A stretch of 64,000 nt of DNA from the NCBI RefSeq assembly GCF_016863615.1, contig NZ_BOPF01000024.1, forward strand, positions 109,022-173,021, in the 5' to 3' direction. How positions within the stretch are numbered: the stretch's first letter is position 1; every line of letters begins with the position of its first letter. The translations under genes and the position numbers were made by a program. Shown here piece after piece: positions 32,383 to 40,111 of the stretch. Under the pieces are notes generated by a model. That model was not told the DNA's origin, ran no database searches, and saw only the letters and a program-made list of their open reading frames with translations. This stretch comes from Virgisporangium aliadipatigenens. GTDB lineage: Bacteria; Actinomycetota; Actinomycetes; Mycobacteriales; Micromonosporaceae.

Positions 32383-33071
32383 ACGGTTCCGACAGCCCGC
32401 CGGGCGTGGAGGATCCGGACGCCGACGCGTCGTTGACCCGCTGGGTGCTGCAGTTGGCGCGCCGGCGCGGGGTTTCCGAGGCGGAGATCGACGCCGGTGC
32501 GGTGGTGCGCCACGCGGCCGAGGCCGGCTGGGAACGCTGGTCCGCCAGCAACGTTCCGCCCGAGTGGCTGCGCGGTGTCGCGTATCCGACGCAGGATCCG
32601 TTGGCGGAGCGGCCCGGGCGCGTGTCGGTCGAGGAGACGTACCGCGCGTGGCGGGCGATGGCGGCGATCGCGCGGCTGCCCGAGCACCAGCGCATCGCCG
32701 TGTACCTGCACTACGTGTGGGGCTGGTCCGGCCCGGAGATCACCGACCTGCTCGACGGCGCCGACGGCGTGATCGCGAGCGAGTTCCAGCTCGGGGTGGT
32801 GCGCGGGCCGGCCACCACGGGGCTGCGGGCGTTCCGGGTCGACGACGACGCCTACGAGCCGCGGCCGCGCTCGTCGTTCACCTCGGGGCTGGTCAATCTG
32901 GTGCTGCTGACCGCCGTCCTGTGGGGCGTCCCGCTGCTGCTGGTGTGGTGGCTCGGTCCGGACAGCTGGTGGTACCTGCCGCTGTTCGTGGTGGTGTTCG
33001 TCGCGACCGGTGCCGCCGCCGTCTACGTCGCGCTTCTCCTGGGGGAACGCCGCCGGCGCGGCCGGAGCTGA
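32379..33071 (+). CDS. membrane protein with sigma-region-4-like helices
   Basis: Protein of 230 residues. The middle part (YRAWRAMAAIARLPEHQRIA followed by VYLHYVWGWSGPEI) resembles the helix-turn-helix start of sigma-70 region 4, where RLPEHQR is a common variant. There is no region 2, so it is not a normal sigma factor. Two hydrophobic segments follow (LVNLVLLTAVLWGVPLLLVW and LPLFVVVFVATGAAAVYVAL), ending in an Arg-rich tail. It may be a membrane-tethered regulator or anti-sigma-like protein; the function is unknown. The gene follows the M16-like gene by 190 bp, a gap with no other coding signal apart from the possible mini-frame at 32350. Confidence 0.65.
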   Translation: MNGSDSPPGVEDPDADASLTRWVLQLARRRGVSEAEIDAGAVVRHAAEAGWERWSASNVPPEWLRGVAYPTQDPLAERPGRVSVEETYRAWRAMAAIARLPEHQRIAVYLHYVWGWSGPEITDLLDGADGVIASEFQLGVVRGPATTGLRAFRVDDDAYEPRPRSSFTSGLVNLVLLTAVLWGVPLLLVWWLGPDSWWYLPLFVVVFVATGAAAVYVALLLGERRRRGRS

Positions 33072-33082
33072 CCCGTCGCACT

Positions 33083-33095
33083 GTCCACTGTGGAC
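33083..33095. repeat. intergenic palindrome GTCCACTGTGGAC
   Basis: Perfect copy in the 170-bp space between the sigma-like gene and the MarR gene, flanked by ACT. It is the only perfect copy outside a coding region. Confidence 0.6.
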
Positions 33096-33111
33096 GGTTC
33101 CTCGAATGAAG

Positions 33112-33127
33112 ACCCCGCGATCGGGGT
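33112..33127. terminator. weak hairpin ACCCCG-CGAT-CGGGGT
   Basis: A 6-bp GC-rich stem with a tetraloop after the sigma-like gene, with the MarR gene converging from the other side. Possible bidirectional terminator. An AT-rich pocket (33172-33204) follows. Confidence 0.4.
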
Positions 33128-33241
33128 AGATGGATCGTGGCAGGTCGGGCTGGCACCGGGACGGTGTCGGTCCCTATTATGCTTGCCGCGCGACAAATAA
33201 ATTTGCGCCGAGCGACGGAGGGACCGGGGGTGTGCGTACGA

Positions 33242-33787
33242 TCAAGCGACCTCGTGTTCGGCGTCGCCGGCCCGGTCGGCCTCGCGCTGGAACTCCTGCA
33301 GCCCGGCCAGCAGCGCCCGGCGGCCCTCGGCACTCATCGAGCCGAGCACCCGGCCCAGCTCCGTGCGGCGGCACTCGCGCAGCTCGTCGATCAGCCGCTG
33401 TCCCTCGGCCGTGGGGCTCAGCTCCACCTCCCGCCGGTCGGTCGCACCCGCCCGGCGCCGGATCAGCCCGGCGGCCACCAACCGGTCGCACAGCCGGCTC
33501 GCCGACGACGGGATCGCGCCGAGCTCGTCCGCGAGCTGCGAGAGATTGGTCTTCTCGTGACTGTCGATGATGAGCAGCGCCCGCAGCTGCGACACCGACA
33601 CGCGGGGCAGCACCGCCTCCTCGGCCCGCCCGAGAGCCAGGAGCAACGCGGCAGACGCGCTCTCGACGGCAGCGGCAACGGCTTCCGGATCGGCTTCAGG
33701 CGTCCCGGACAGAGCGACTCCCCTCGTGCGACCCCGCATGCGTGCGGAGCCGAGCGACGGCGGTGGTTCGTTGCTGGCGCGCCCCAT
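33242..33787 (-). CDS. MarR-family transcriptional regulator
   Basis: Regulator of 181 residues with a winged helix-turn-helix (SQLRALLIIDSHEKTNLSQL, SSASRLCDRLVAAGLIRRRA, then TDRREVELSPTAEGQ), the core pattern of MarR proteins. The N-terminal about 30 residues are not conserved-looking, and later starts are possible; ATG 33787 has GAGAGGAA upstream. It is divergent from the SpoIIE-like operon with 53 bp between starts, so it may repress that operon. Confidence 0.87.
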   Translation of the reverse strand: MGRASNEPPPSLGSARMRGRTRGVALSGTPEADPEAVAAAVESASAALLLALGRAEEAVLPRVSVSQLRALLIIDSHEKTNLSQLADELGAIPSSASRLCDRLVAAGLIRRRAGATDRREVELSPTAEGQRLIDELRECRRTELGRVLGSMSAEGRRALLAGLQEFQREADRAGDAEHEVA

Positions 33788-33840
33788 TATCGCCCGTTCC
33801 TCTCCAAACCGCCCGTCGACCTCAACCCGGGAGGACTCCG

Positions 33841-35049
33841 GTGACCACGGTCAGCCGTTTCGTCCTGGCCCAACGTGCCATGTTCGCGGCCCCCGCGCAC
33901 GCGTTGGTAGAGACCCTAGTCGCGAGCCTGCGCGAGCATTATGGCGTCACCGCGGCCGAACTGCTCATCGCCGACTACACCCAGGCGGTGCTGCGGCCCG
34001 TTCTCGATCCCGACGGGGAGCTGCCGGTCACCGGCACGGAGGCCGGTCGCGCCTACGCGGAGCAGCGCGTCATCACCCGCGACACGCAGATCCTGCTTCC
34101 GGTGACCGCCCGCGGTGACCGCATCGGCGTGCTGCGCCTCGAACGCCCCGAGCCCTTCGACGTCGAGGCGGAGGACGAACTCGTCGACCTGACCGTCGCG
34201 CTCGCCCACGACCTGCGCGCCGCCGACGAGATCACCGGCCGCTACCGGGCGGCCCGCCGGCGGGACCGGCTCACGCTCGCCGCCGAGATCCAGTGGCACC
34301 TGCTGCCCGGGCGTTCGGTCACGCGAAAGGAGTACGTGCTCGCCGGCCAGCTCGAGCCCGCGTACGCGGTGCGCGGCGACAACTTCGACTGGTCCAGCGA
34401 GGCCGATCACCTGATCGTCAGCGTCACCAACGGATTCGGCGAGGGCGTGGAGGCCGCACTGCTCACCTCCCTCGCCGTGAACGCCATGCGCAACGCCCGC
34501 TTCGCCGGAGCCTCCCTCGCCGACCAGGCCCGCCTGGCGGACGAGGCGGTGTACGCGGCGCACCGGGGCAAGCAGCACGTCTCCACGCTGCTGCTGCGCT
34601 TCGACGTCGCCACGGGCCTGGTGAGCGCGGTCGACGCCGGTTCGCCGATGCTCATGCGGCTGCGCGGGGACAGGGTCGAGGAACTCCCGCTCGACGCGCA
34701 GCTGCCGCTGGGCATGTTCGAGTCGACCGCGTACGAGGAGCAGACGTTCCAGATCCTGCCCGGCGACCGGCTCTTCATCCTCAGCGACGGCGTGCACGAC
34801 GCCCGCTACGAGGGGCTGACCTACCGGGAGGAGGGCCGGCTGCGCCAGACCATCTCCGCGACGCGGCGGCTGCCCCCGGGCGAGGCGATCCGGGCGGTGC
34901 TCGGCGATCATGCCGTGTTCCGGCGCAGCCTGCCGCACGACGACGACTGCGCGGTGGTGTGCCTGGACTGGCGCCGCACGGCCACTCCCGACGAACCGGA
35001 GATGGGTCTGGCCGGCGTGGCCGTCGCGACTACCCGACCCCTGCGGTGA
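33841..35049 (+). CDS. GAF-SpoIIE (PP2C-like) protein with altered metal motif
   Basis: Protein of 402 residues: a GAF-like domain (about 15-130) and a SpoIIE-type phosphatase domain (about 145-375) of the family that dephosphorylates STAS anti-anti-sigma factors. Metal-binding acids are seen at D180 (RGDNFD), D316 (ILSDGVHD) and D367-369. In the central GDxSGxG motif the Asp is replaced by Asn (N197 in VTNGFGEG), so activity is uncertain. GTG 33841 has GGGAGG about 9 bp upstream. It overlaps the STAS gene as GTGA. Confidence 0.85.
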   Translation: MTTVSRFVLAQRAMFAAPAHALVETLVASLREHYGVTAAELLIADYTQAVLRPVLDPDGELPVTGTEAGRAYAEQRVITRDTQILLPVTARGDRIGVLRLERPEPFDVEAEDELVDLTVALAHDLRAADEITGRYRAARRRDRLTLAAEIQWHLLPGRSVTRKEYVLAGQLEPAYAVRGDNFDWSSEADHLIVSVTNGFGEGVEAALLTSLAVNAMRNARFAGASLADQARLADEAVYAAHRGKQHVSTLLLRFDVATGLVSAVDAGSPMLMRLRGDRVEELPLDAQLPLGMFESTAYEEQTFQILPGDRLFILSDGVHDARYEGLTYREEGRLRQTISATRRLPPGEAIRAVLGDHAVFRRSLPHDDDCAVVCLDWRRTATPDEPEMGLAGVAVATTRPLR

Positions 35050-35384
35050 GCCGGGCGCACGACGTTCCCCCGCTGGGTGTAGAACGCGCCGACGAGCCCG
35101 GCGGGCACCGGATCAGGGTGACCGGCGAACTGGACGTGGCCACCAACGAACGGCTCGCCGAGGTCCTGCGCGACGCGATCCGCACCCACGAACGGGTGAT
35201 CGTCGACCTCGCCGGGGTCGGCTTCCTCGACGCCGGCGCGGTCGGGACGCTGGTGGCCGCCGAGGCCGACGCGCGCGGGCGGGGCCGCGTCCTGGTGATC
35301 GACCGCGCCCACGGACCGGTGCTGCGCCTCCTCACGCTGGTCGGCGTCCTGACTCGCCTGCAGGGCCTAAACTCCGCCGGGTGA
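35046..35384 (+). CDS. STAS-domain protein (anti-anti-sigma-like) lacking the phospho-serine
   Basis: Small protein of 112 residues with the STAS fold (HRIRVTGELDVATNERLAEV, VIVDLAGVGFLDAGAVGTLV). In anti-anti-sigma factors the segment reads F-x-D-S-S-G and a Ser is phosphorylated by the partner kinase; here it reads FLDAGAVG, so both serines are missing (A63, G64). It lies between the SpoIIE-like and TerD-vWA genes and overlaps both by GTGA. It is either a constitutively active partner-switch component or a non-sigma STAS adaptor. Confidence 0.83.
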   Translation: MSRAHDVPPLGVERADEPGGHRIRVTGELDVATNERLAEVLRDAIRTHERVIVDLAGVGFLDAGAVGTLVAAEADARGRGRVLVIDRAHGPVLRLLTLVGVLTRLQGLNSAG

Positions 35385-36643
35385 TCGCTTTACAGCGCGG
35401 GATGAACGCCGGGCTCGCCGGCAGCGGCCCCTACACGGTGGTGGTGACCCACGAGCCCGGGCCCGAGGTGGACCTGACCGGCTTCGCGCTCACCGCCGCC
35501 GGCACGGTGACCGGCGACGAGGGCATGTGCTTCTACAACCAGCCGCAGCTGCCGGGGCTGCGCTGGCTGCCGACCGAGTCCCCGCCCGGCGCCACCCGGC
35601 ACGGGCTCGTGGTCGACCCGTCCGGCTGGGCGCCCGGCATCGTGCGCACCCGGATCGGGCTGACCGTGGCGGACGGGACGTTCGGGGCGGTGCGCGGGCT
35701 CGCCGCCGCCGTTCACGACGCCTCCGGTGCGGAGCTGGCCCGGCTGGACCTGTCCGGCCTCGGCCCGCAGAACGCCCTCATCGTCGGGGAGGTGTACCTG
35801 CGCGACGGTGCGGTGAAGGTGCGGTGCGTGGGGGAGGGGTTCACGGACGGCCTGCGCGGGCTGGCGCTCGACGCGGGCGTGGCCGTCGAGGAGGAAGAGC
35901 CACCCGCCCCGGCGGCTGCGGCGGCTCCCGAGAACAAGGCGCGCGCGATCTCCCTCGTCAAGCCGCCCGCCGGCGCACCGCCCGTCGACCTGCGCAAGCA
36001 CGAGGTCGCCGTCGCACTGGTGAAGAACCGCCTGGACGGCAGGACGTTCCGGGTGGTGCTCGCCATCGACTGCAGCGGCTCCACCAAGCACCTGTTCCGC
36101 TCCGGCGTCATGCAGCGCTCGCTGGAGCGCATGGTCCCCATCGCCGAACTCCTCGACGACAACGGCGAACTGGAGGTGTGGTTCTTCGGCGACTTCCCGG
36201 TGCGTTCGCAGCCGGTGACCGTGCGCACCATGCAGGACTACCTGGAGCGCAACGCCGCCGACAAGAAGCGCGCCGAGGGCGGCAACTACGAACCCCGGGT
36301 GATGAAGGAGATCGTCGACTGGACCAGGGCCGAGCCGTCGCCGTACCCGACGCTGGTGCTCTTCTGGTCCGACGGCGGGGTGCACGCCGAGAAGAAGATC
36401 TTCGAGACGCTGGTGAAGTCCAGTTCTTTGCCGGTGTACTGGATGTTCCTCGGATTGGGCCGGGCGGACTACGGTGCGCTCGCCCGGCTCGACAACGTGC
36501 GGGGCGGCGTCGTGGACAACGCGGGCTTCATCCCGATCGACGACATCGACGCGGTCGCCGACCGTGACCTCTACGGCTGGATCTTCGGGAACTTCGTGAG
36601 CCCCTGGGTGGCCGCGGCGACCACGGCCGGCGTCCTGCGTTAG
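35381..36643 (+). CDS. TerD-family domain fused to a von Willebrand A domain (TerF-like)
   Basis: Cytoplasmic protein of 420 residues. The N-terminal TerD domain (about 1-175) shows VDLTGFALTAAGTVTGDEGM and FYNQPQLPG, the calcium-binding tellurium-resistance fold. A Glu/Pro/Ala linker follows, then a vWA domain (about 225-420) with a MIDAS-like DCSGST (VVLAIDCSGSTKHLF). Stress-response proteins of the Ter system in streptomycetes have the same fusion. Start GTG 35381 overlaps the STAS stop; M8 is an alternative. The 3' end overlaps cslA, which is convergent, by 4 bp. Confidence 0.88.
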   Translation: MIALQRGMNAGLAGSGPYTVVVTHEPGPEVDLTGFALTAAGTVTGDEGMCFYNQPQLPGLRWLPTESPPGATRHGLVVDPSGWAPGIVRTRIGLTVADGTFGAVRGLAAAVHDASGAELARLDLSGLGPQNALIVGEVYLRDGAVKVRCVGEGFTDGLRGLALDAGVAVEEEEPPAPAAAAAPENKARAISLVKPPAGAPPVDLRKHEVAVALVKNRLDGRTFRVVLAIDCSGSTKHLFRSGVMQRSLERMVPIAELLDDNGELEVWFFGDFPVRSQPVTVRTMQDYLERNAADKKRAEGGNYEPRVMKEIVDWTRAEPSPYPTLVLFWSDGGVHAEKKIFETLVKSSSLPVYWMFLGLGRADYGALARLDNVRGGVVDNAGFIPIDDIDAVADRDLYGWIFGNFVSPWVAAATTAGVLR

Positions 36644-38829
36644 CTCTCGTCGGGCGGCTGCTCGATCCCGCGCGGGACGCGGAGCCTCGGCACCGACGGG
36701 AGTTCGATGCGCTGGGTGCGGGCGATCGCCAGGTCCGGCGCCGGCCCGTCGACCGGCGCGGCCGGCGGCTCGTCGAAGACCGGCACGATCCCCGGTCCCA
36801 GGGCCGGCACGGCGTCGCTCCCGGCCCGCGGCGCGGGCACCGCCGGCAGTTCGTCACGCGTGCCCGGCCGCTCGTCGGAGTCGCCCAGCGCGGGCTCGAT
36901 CGGGGCCTTGCGCTGGCCCGGGAGGTCCACCGTGCGCGGGAAGATCAGCGTGGCGCCGACGTCGGCGTGCTGACCGCCCCGGCGCGCGGCGATGTGCTCG
37001 GCGAGCAGGGCGTTCGGGATCTCCATCGTGATGTCGCCGGCGTGGTCCGGCGTGCCGGCCTGCTTGACCGGCGGGGGAGCGCTGATGCTCGGCCAGTCCT
37101 CGCGGCGCACGCCCTTCCACTCCTCCCAGCGCCACATGACGATCGGGGCGAGACAGACCAGCAGCGACATGCAGGGCCACAGCAGCGCGGCCGGGCTCGC
37201 GTACTCCCGCACGAACGACGTCACGATCGCGCCGACCAGCAGCACCCCCCAACCGAGATGGTTGCGGAACGTCCGCAGCCCGTCGCTGCTGGTCGAGGAG
37301 CCCTTCGGCGTCACCACGAACTTCGCCGGCCGCCGGAACACCGTGCTGAACAGCTGGATCGCGTAGATCGGCGCCGCGATGATCGACATCGCCATGCCCT
37401 TGATCCCACGGGAGCCCGGCGGCTCGTAGGGACTCACGTTGTAGCGCCGGTTGAGGATGTACAGCCACAGCGAGAACGCCGTCGCGTCCACGTACAGCGC
37501 GAACCAGATCTGCGGCGTGATGATCATGCCGCTGACGCCGAGCCCGAGGAAGAGCACCCCGTTGACGGTGCCCAGGATCCAGCCCAGCGCCATCGACGGG
37601 TAGAACGTCGTGATCAGCAGGTAGTGCAGCATCCCGCCGGGCGACAGCTTGAAGAAGCGCTGCCAGAAGGTCCACGACAGGATCTCGAACGTGCCGCGCG
37701 ACCAGCGCCGCTGCTGGCTGAAGTAGTCGCTCCAACTGGACGGCCCCTCGCCGGCGGAGAGCACGTCCGGCGTGTACACCGACTTCCAGCGCCGTCCGGT
37801 CTCCGGGTTGCGGCTGGTGTGCACGGTCAGGCCGGTGGCCATGTCCTCGGTGATCGAGTCGGACAGGCCGCCGATGCTGCGCAGCGCCGAGATGCGGATC
37901 GCGTTGTTGGTGCCGACCAGCATCGAGGTGCCGTAGGTGTTGGCCGCCCGCTGGATCACGCTGTGGAACGGGAACTGCTGCGACTCGGCCGCCCGGGTCA
38001 CGAACGCCTCGCCGTTCTTGTAGCACTGCGGGCCGACCGCGTACGCCACGTCGGGATCGCGGAAGTAGCCGAGGATGCGTTCGGCGAAGTTGGCCAGCGG
38101 CACGTGGTCCGGGTCGACCGAGAGGAACACGTCGTAGTCGTCGCCGTGGCGATCCATCCACGCGTTGTAGTTGCCGTGCTTGGTCTTCGCCTTGAACGCG
38201 CCCTTCGGCTGGTTGTACCGCTCGACGCCCTTGCGGGTGAAGTGGCGGATGGAAAGGGCCTCGCAGGTCGCCTTGACCTCGTCGTCGTCGCCCTCGTCCA
38301 GGAGCCAGATGTCGAACGTGCCCCGGTGGCGGATCCGCTTGGCGGCGCGCAGCGTGTCGCGCACCACGGAGATCGGCTCCTTGCTCGGCACGATGGTCGT
38401 CAGGAACGCCACGCGCAGCTTCGGGTCGGGCGTCACGGGGATCGGGTCGCGGGCCGTGATCGAGGCGAGCGACAGCGACAGGACGTTGACCAGGCGCAGC
38501 AGCTCGACGACGGCGATGGAGCCGATGACGAAGACGTTCGCGACGCGGGCCGCCTGCGCCACCGGGCCCGGGTTGGTGGGCGCGAAGTGATCCGGCTGCA
38601 TGAGCCAGAGGAAGAACAGCACCTCGAAGATGATGTTCAGCACGGCGATCGCGACCGCGCCGGCCGTGCGCCGCCCGCCACCGCCGCCGTCGACCTTGCG
38701 CATCGGGCGGTACTTCACCCGGTAGGAACCGTCGGTCGGTGGCGCGCTCAGGGAGCCGGCGAGGCGGCTGAAGGTCTCCAGGCGAGCCCAGGAGCGTCCG
38801 TACACCGGGATCTCGAACGGCTCGGTCAA
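36640..38829 (-). CDS. cslA: CslA-like processive GT2 glycosyltransferase (cellulose synthase-like)
   Basis: Membrane glycosyltransferase of 729 residues that is expected to polymerise a beta-1,4-linked glycan and extrude it. Two N-terminal helices (about 56-78 and 98-118), a cytosolic GT-A domain with D178 (LLDEGDDD), DxD (D239/D241 in SVDPDH), TED (327-329) and the Q-Q-R-R-W motif (372-376), then about six helices. All catalytic motifs of a functional cellulose-synthase-like enzyme are present. A Pro-rich C-terminal tail of about 130 residues follows. The start is TTG 38829, chosen for AAGGG 7 bp upstream. Together with glxA (41156) and the GH6 gene (39046) it forms the hyphal-tip glycan locus known from Streptomyces (CslA/GlxA). 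Confidence 0.9.
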   Translation of the reverse strand: MTEPFEIPVYGRSWARLETFSRLAGSLSAPPTDGSYRVKYRPMRKVDGGGGGRRTAGAVAIAVLNIIFEVLFFLWLMQPDHFAPTNPGPVAQAARVANVFVIGSIAVVELLRLVNVLSLSLASITARDPIPVTPDPKLRVAFLTTIVPSKEPISVVRDTLRAAKRIRHRGTFDIWLLDEGDDDEVKATCEALSIRHFTRKGVERYNQPKGAFKAKTKHGNYNAWMDRHGDDYDVFLSVDPDHVPLANFAERILGYFRDPDVAYAVGPQCYKNGEAFVTRAAESQQFPFHSVIQRAANTYGTSMLVGTNNAIRISALRSIGGLSDSITEDMATGLTVHTSRNPETGRRWKSVYTPDVLSAGEGPSSWSDYFSQQRRWSRGTFEILSWTFWQRFFKLSPGGMLHYLLITTFYPSMALGWILGTVNGVLFLGLGVSGMIITPQIWFALYVDATAFSLWLYILNRRYNVSPYEPPGSRGIKGMAMSIIAAPIYAIQLFSTVFRRPAKFVVTPKGSSTSSDGLRTFRNHLGWGVLLVGAIVTSFVREYASPAALLWPCMSLLVCLAPIVMWRWEEWKGVRREDWPSISAPPPVKQAGTPDHAGDITMEIPNALLAEHIAARRGGQHADVGATLIFPRTVDLPGQRKAPIEPALGDSDERPGTRDELPAVPAPRAGSDAVPALGPGIVPVFDEPPAAPVDGPAPDLAIARTQRIELPSVPRLRVPRGIEQPPDES

Positions 38830-38955
38830 ACCGGTTCCCTTCGTTGCGCTCGGCGGACCGGACCAGCCGTCCGGCGAACCCCGGCAGCATAGGGTGAGGA
38901 TGTTGCGGAGGGGTACCCGCAAAAGCGACGGATGTCGGAATGAGCCGTTTTTTGT

Positions 38956-38969
38956 GGCCAAAAATGGCC
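38956..38969. promoter_or_regulatory. inverted repeat GGCCA-AAAA-TGGCC in divergent cslA/GH6 promoter region
   Basis: A short, AT-centred inverted repeat in the 216-bp gap between cslA and the cellulase gene, inside the only AT-rich stretch there. Could be an operator; no family can be named. Confidence 0.3.
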
Positions 38970-39045
38970 TGAAAAACACCGGTTCGGGTGCCTGCGCTAA
39001 GGTCGGCACTTCCGTGGTGAACGCGAGTGGGAAGAGGCCGACGCG

Positions 39046-40104
39046 ATGAGGCAGCGCTGGCGGACGTTCCTGGCGGGTGCGCTCGTGGCCGTGATGGCCG
39101 GCTGCACGTCGGACCAGGGCTCCTCGGACGGCCCGGCGGCATCGCCGGCGCCCTCGGGCGACAGCGGCGGCGGGGGCTCCGCCACCCAGCCCTCCGGCGA
39201 CAACCCGCTCGCCGGGCAGACCCTGTTCGTCAACACCGCCAACCCGGCGGTCTCCCAGGTGGCGGCCTGGGAGAAGGACAAGCGCACCGCCGACGCCACC
39301 GAGCTGAAGAAGATCGGCGAACGGCCCAACGCGGAGTGGCTGGCCGGCGGCGGCACCGGTGTCGGCGCGCGGGTCGACGACCTGCTCGGCAAGGCCGCCG
39401 CCAAGAAGCAGCTGCCGGTGCTGGTGGCGTACAACGTGCCGGATCGCGACTGCGGCCAGTACAGCGCGGGCGGTGCCGGTTCGGCGGACGAGTACCGGCA
39501 GTGGATCCGGTCGTTCGCCGGCGGGATCAAGGGGCGGCCGGCGGTCGTGATCCTCGAACCCGACGCCGTCGCGCACACGCTCGAGGGCTGCGCCGACAAC
39601 GCCACGGAACGCTACGCCGTCATCACCGACGCGGTGAACGTCCTCAAGGCGGCCGGCGCCCGGGTCTACGTCGACGCCGGCCACCCCAACTGGATCGGCG
39701 ACGTCAACAAGCTCGCCGGCGCGTTGAAGAACGCCGGGATCGCCAAGGCCGACGGCTTCTCCCTCAACGTCTCGAACTTCGTGCGCACCGCCGACAACGT
39801 CACCTACGGCGACAAGCTCAGCGACGCGCTCGGCGGCAAGACCCGCTACGTCATCGACACCAGCCGCAACGGCGCCGGCCCATACGACGGCGGCACGACC
39901 GTGAACGGCGGCCCGAGCTGGTGCAACCCGCCCGGTCGGGCCCTGGGCGAGGCGCCGACGGTGCGCACCGGCAAGGAACGGGTCGACGCGTTCCTGTGGG
40001 TGAAGCGCCCCGGCGAGTCCGACGGTGCCTGCCGACCCGGGGAGCCGCCCGCCGGCACCTGGTGGCCCGAGTACGCCCTGGAACTGGCCAAGCGCTCCAG
40101 GTAG
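39046..40104 (+). CDS. GH6 family glycoside hydrolase (cellulase), lipoprotein
   Basis: Secreted enzyme of 352 residues with lipobox VMAGC (Cys20), a Ser/Gly linker and a GH6 catalytic domain. Both GH6 signatures are present: VAYNVPDRDCGQYSAGG, with D135, and VVILEPDAVAH, with the likely catalytic acid D173. GH6 enzymes cleave beta-1,4-glucan with inversion. It is divergent from cslA, and cellulose synthases often travel with a cellulase that trims or edits the product. Start: the ATG gives a good signal sequence, with GAAGAGG about 10 bp upstream. Confidence 0.92.
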   Translation: MRQRWRTFLAGALVAVMAGCTSDQGSSDGPAASPAPSGDSGGGGSATQPSGDNPLAGQTLFVNTANPAVSQVAAWEKDKRTADATELKKIGERPNAEWLAGGGTGVGARVDDLLGKAAAKKQLPVLVAYNVPDRDCGQYSAGGAGSADEYRQWIRSFAGGIKGRPAVVILEPDAVAHTLEGCADNATERYAVITDAVNVLKAAGARVYVDAGHPNWIGDVNKLAGALKNAGIAKADGFSLNVSNFVRTADNVTYGDKLSDALGGKTRYVIDTSRNGAGPYDGGTTVNGGPSWCNPPGRALGEAPTVRTGKERVDAFLWVKRPGESDGACRPGEPPAGTWWPEYALELAKRSR

Positions 40105-40111
40105 CGATTCA

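Noticed and set aside
33172..33204. AT-rich pocket between the sigma-like and MarR genes as a possible small RNA or promoter
   Set aside because: No clear hairpin with terminator nor -35/-10 pair; kept only as a note.
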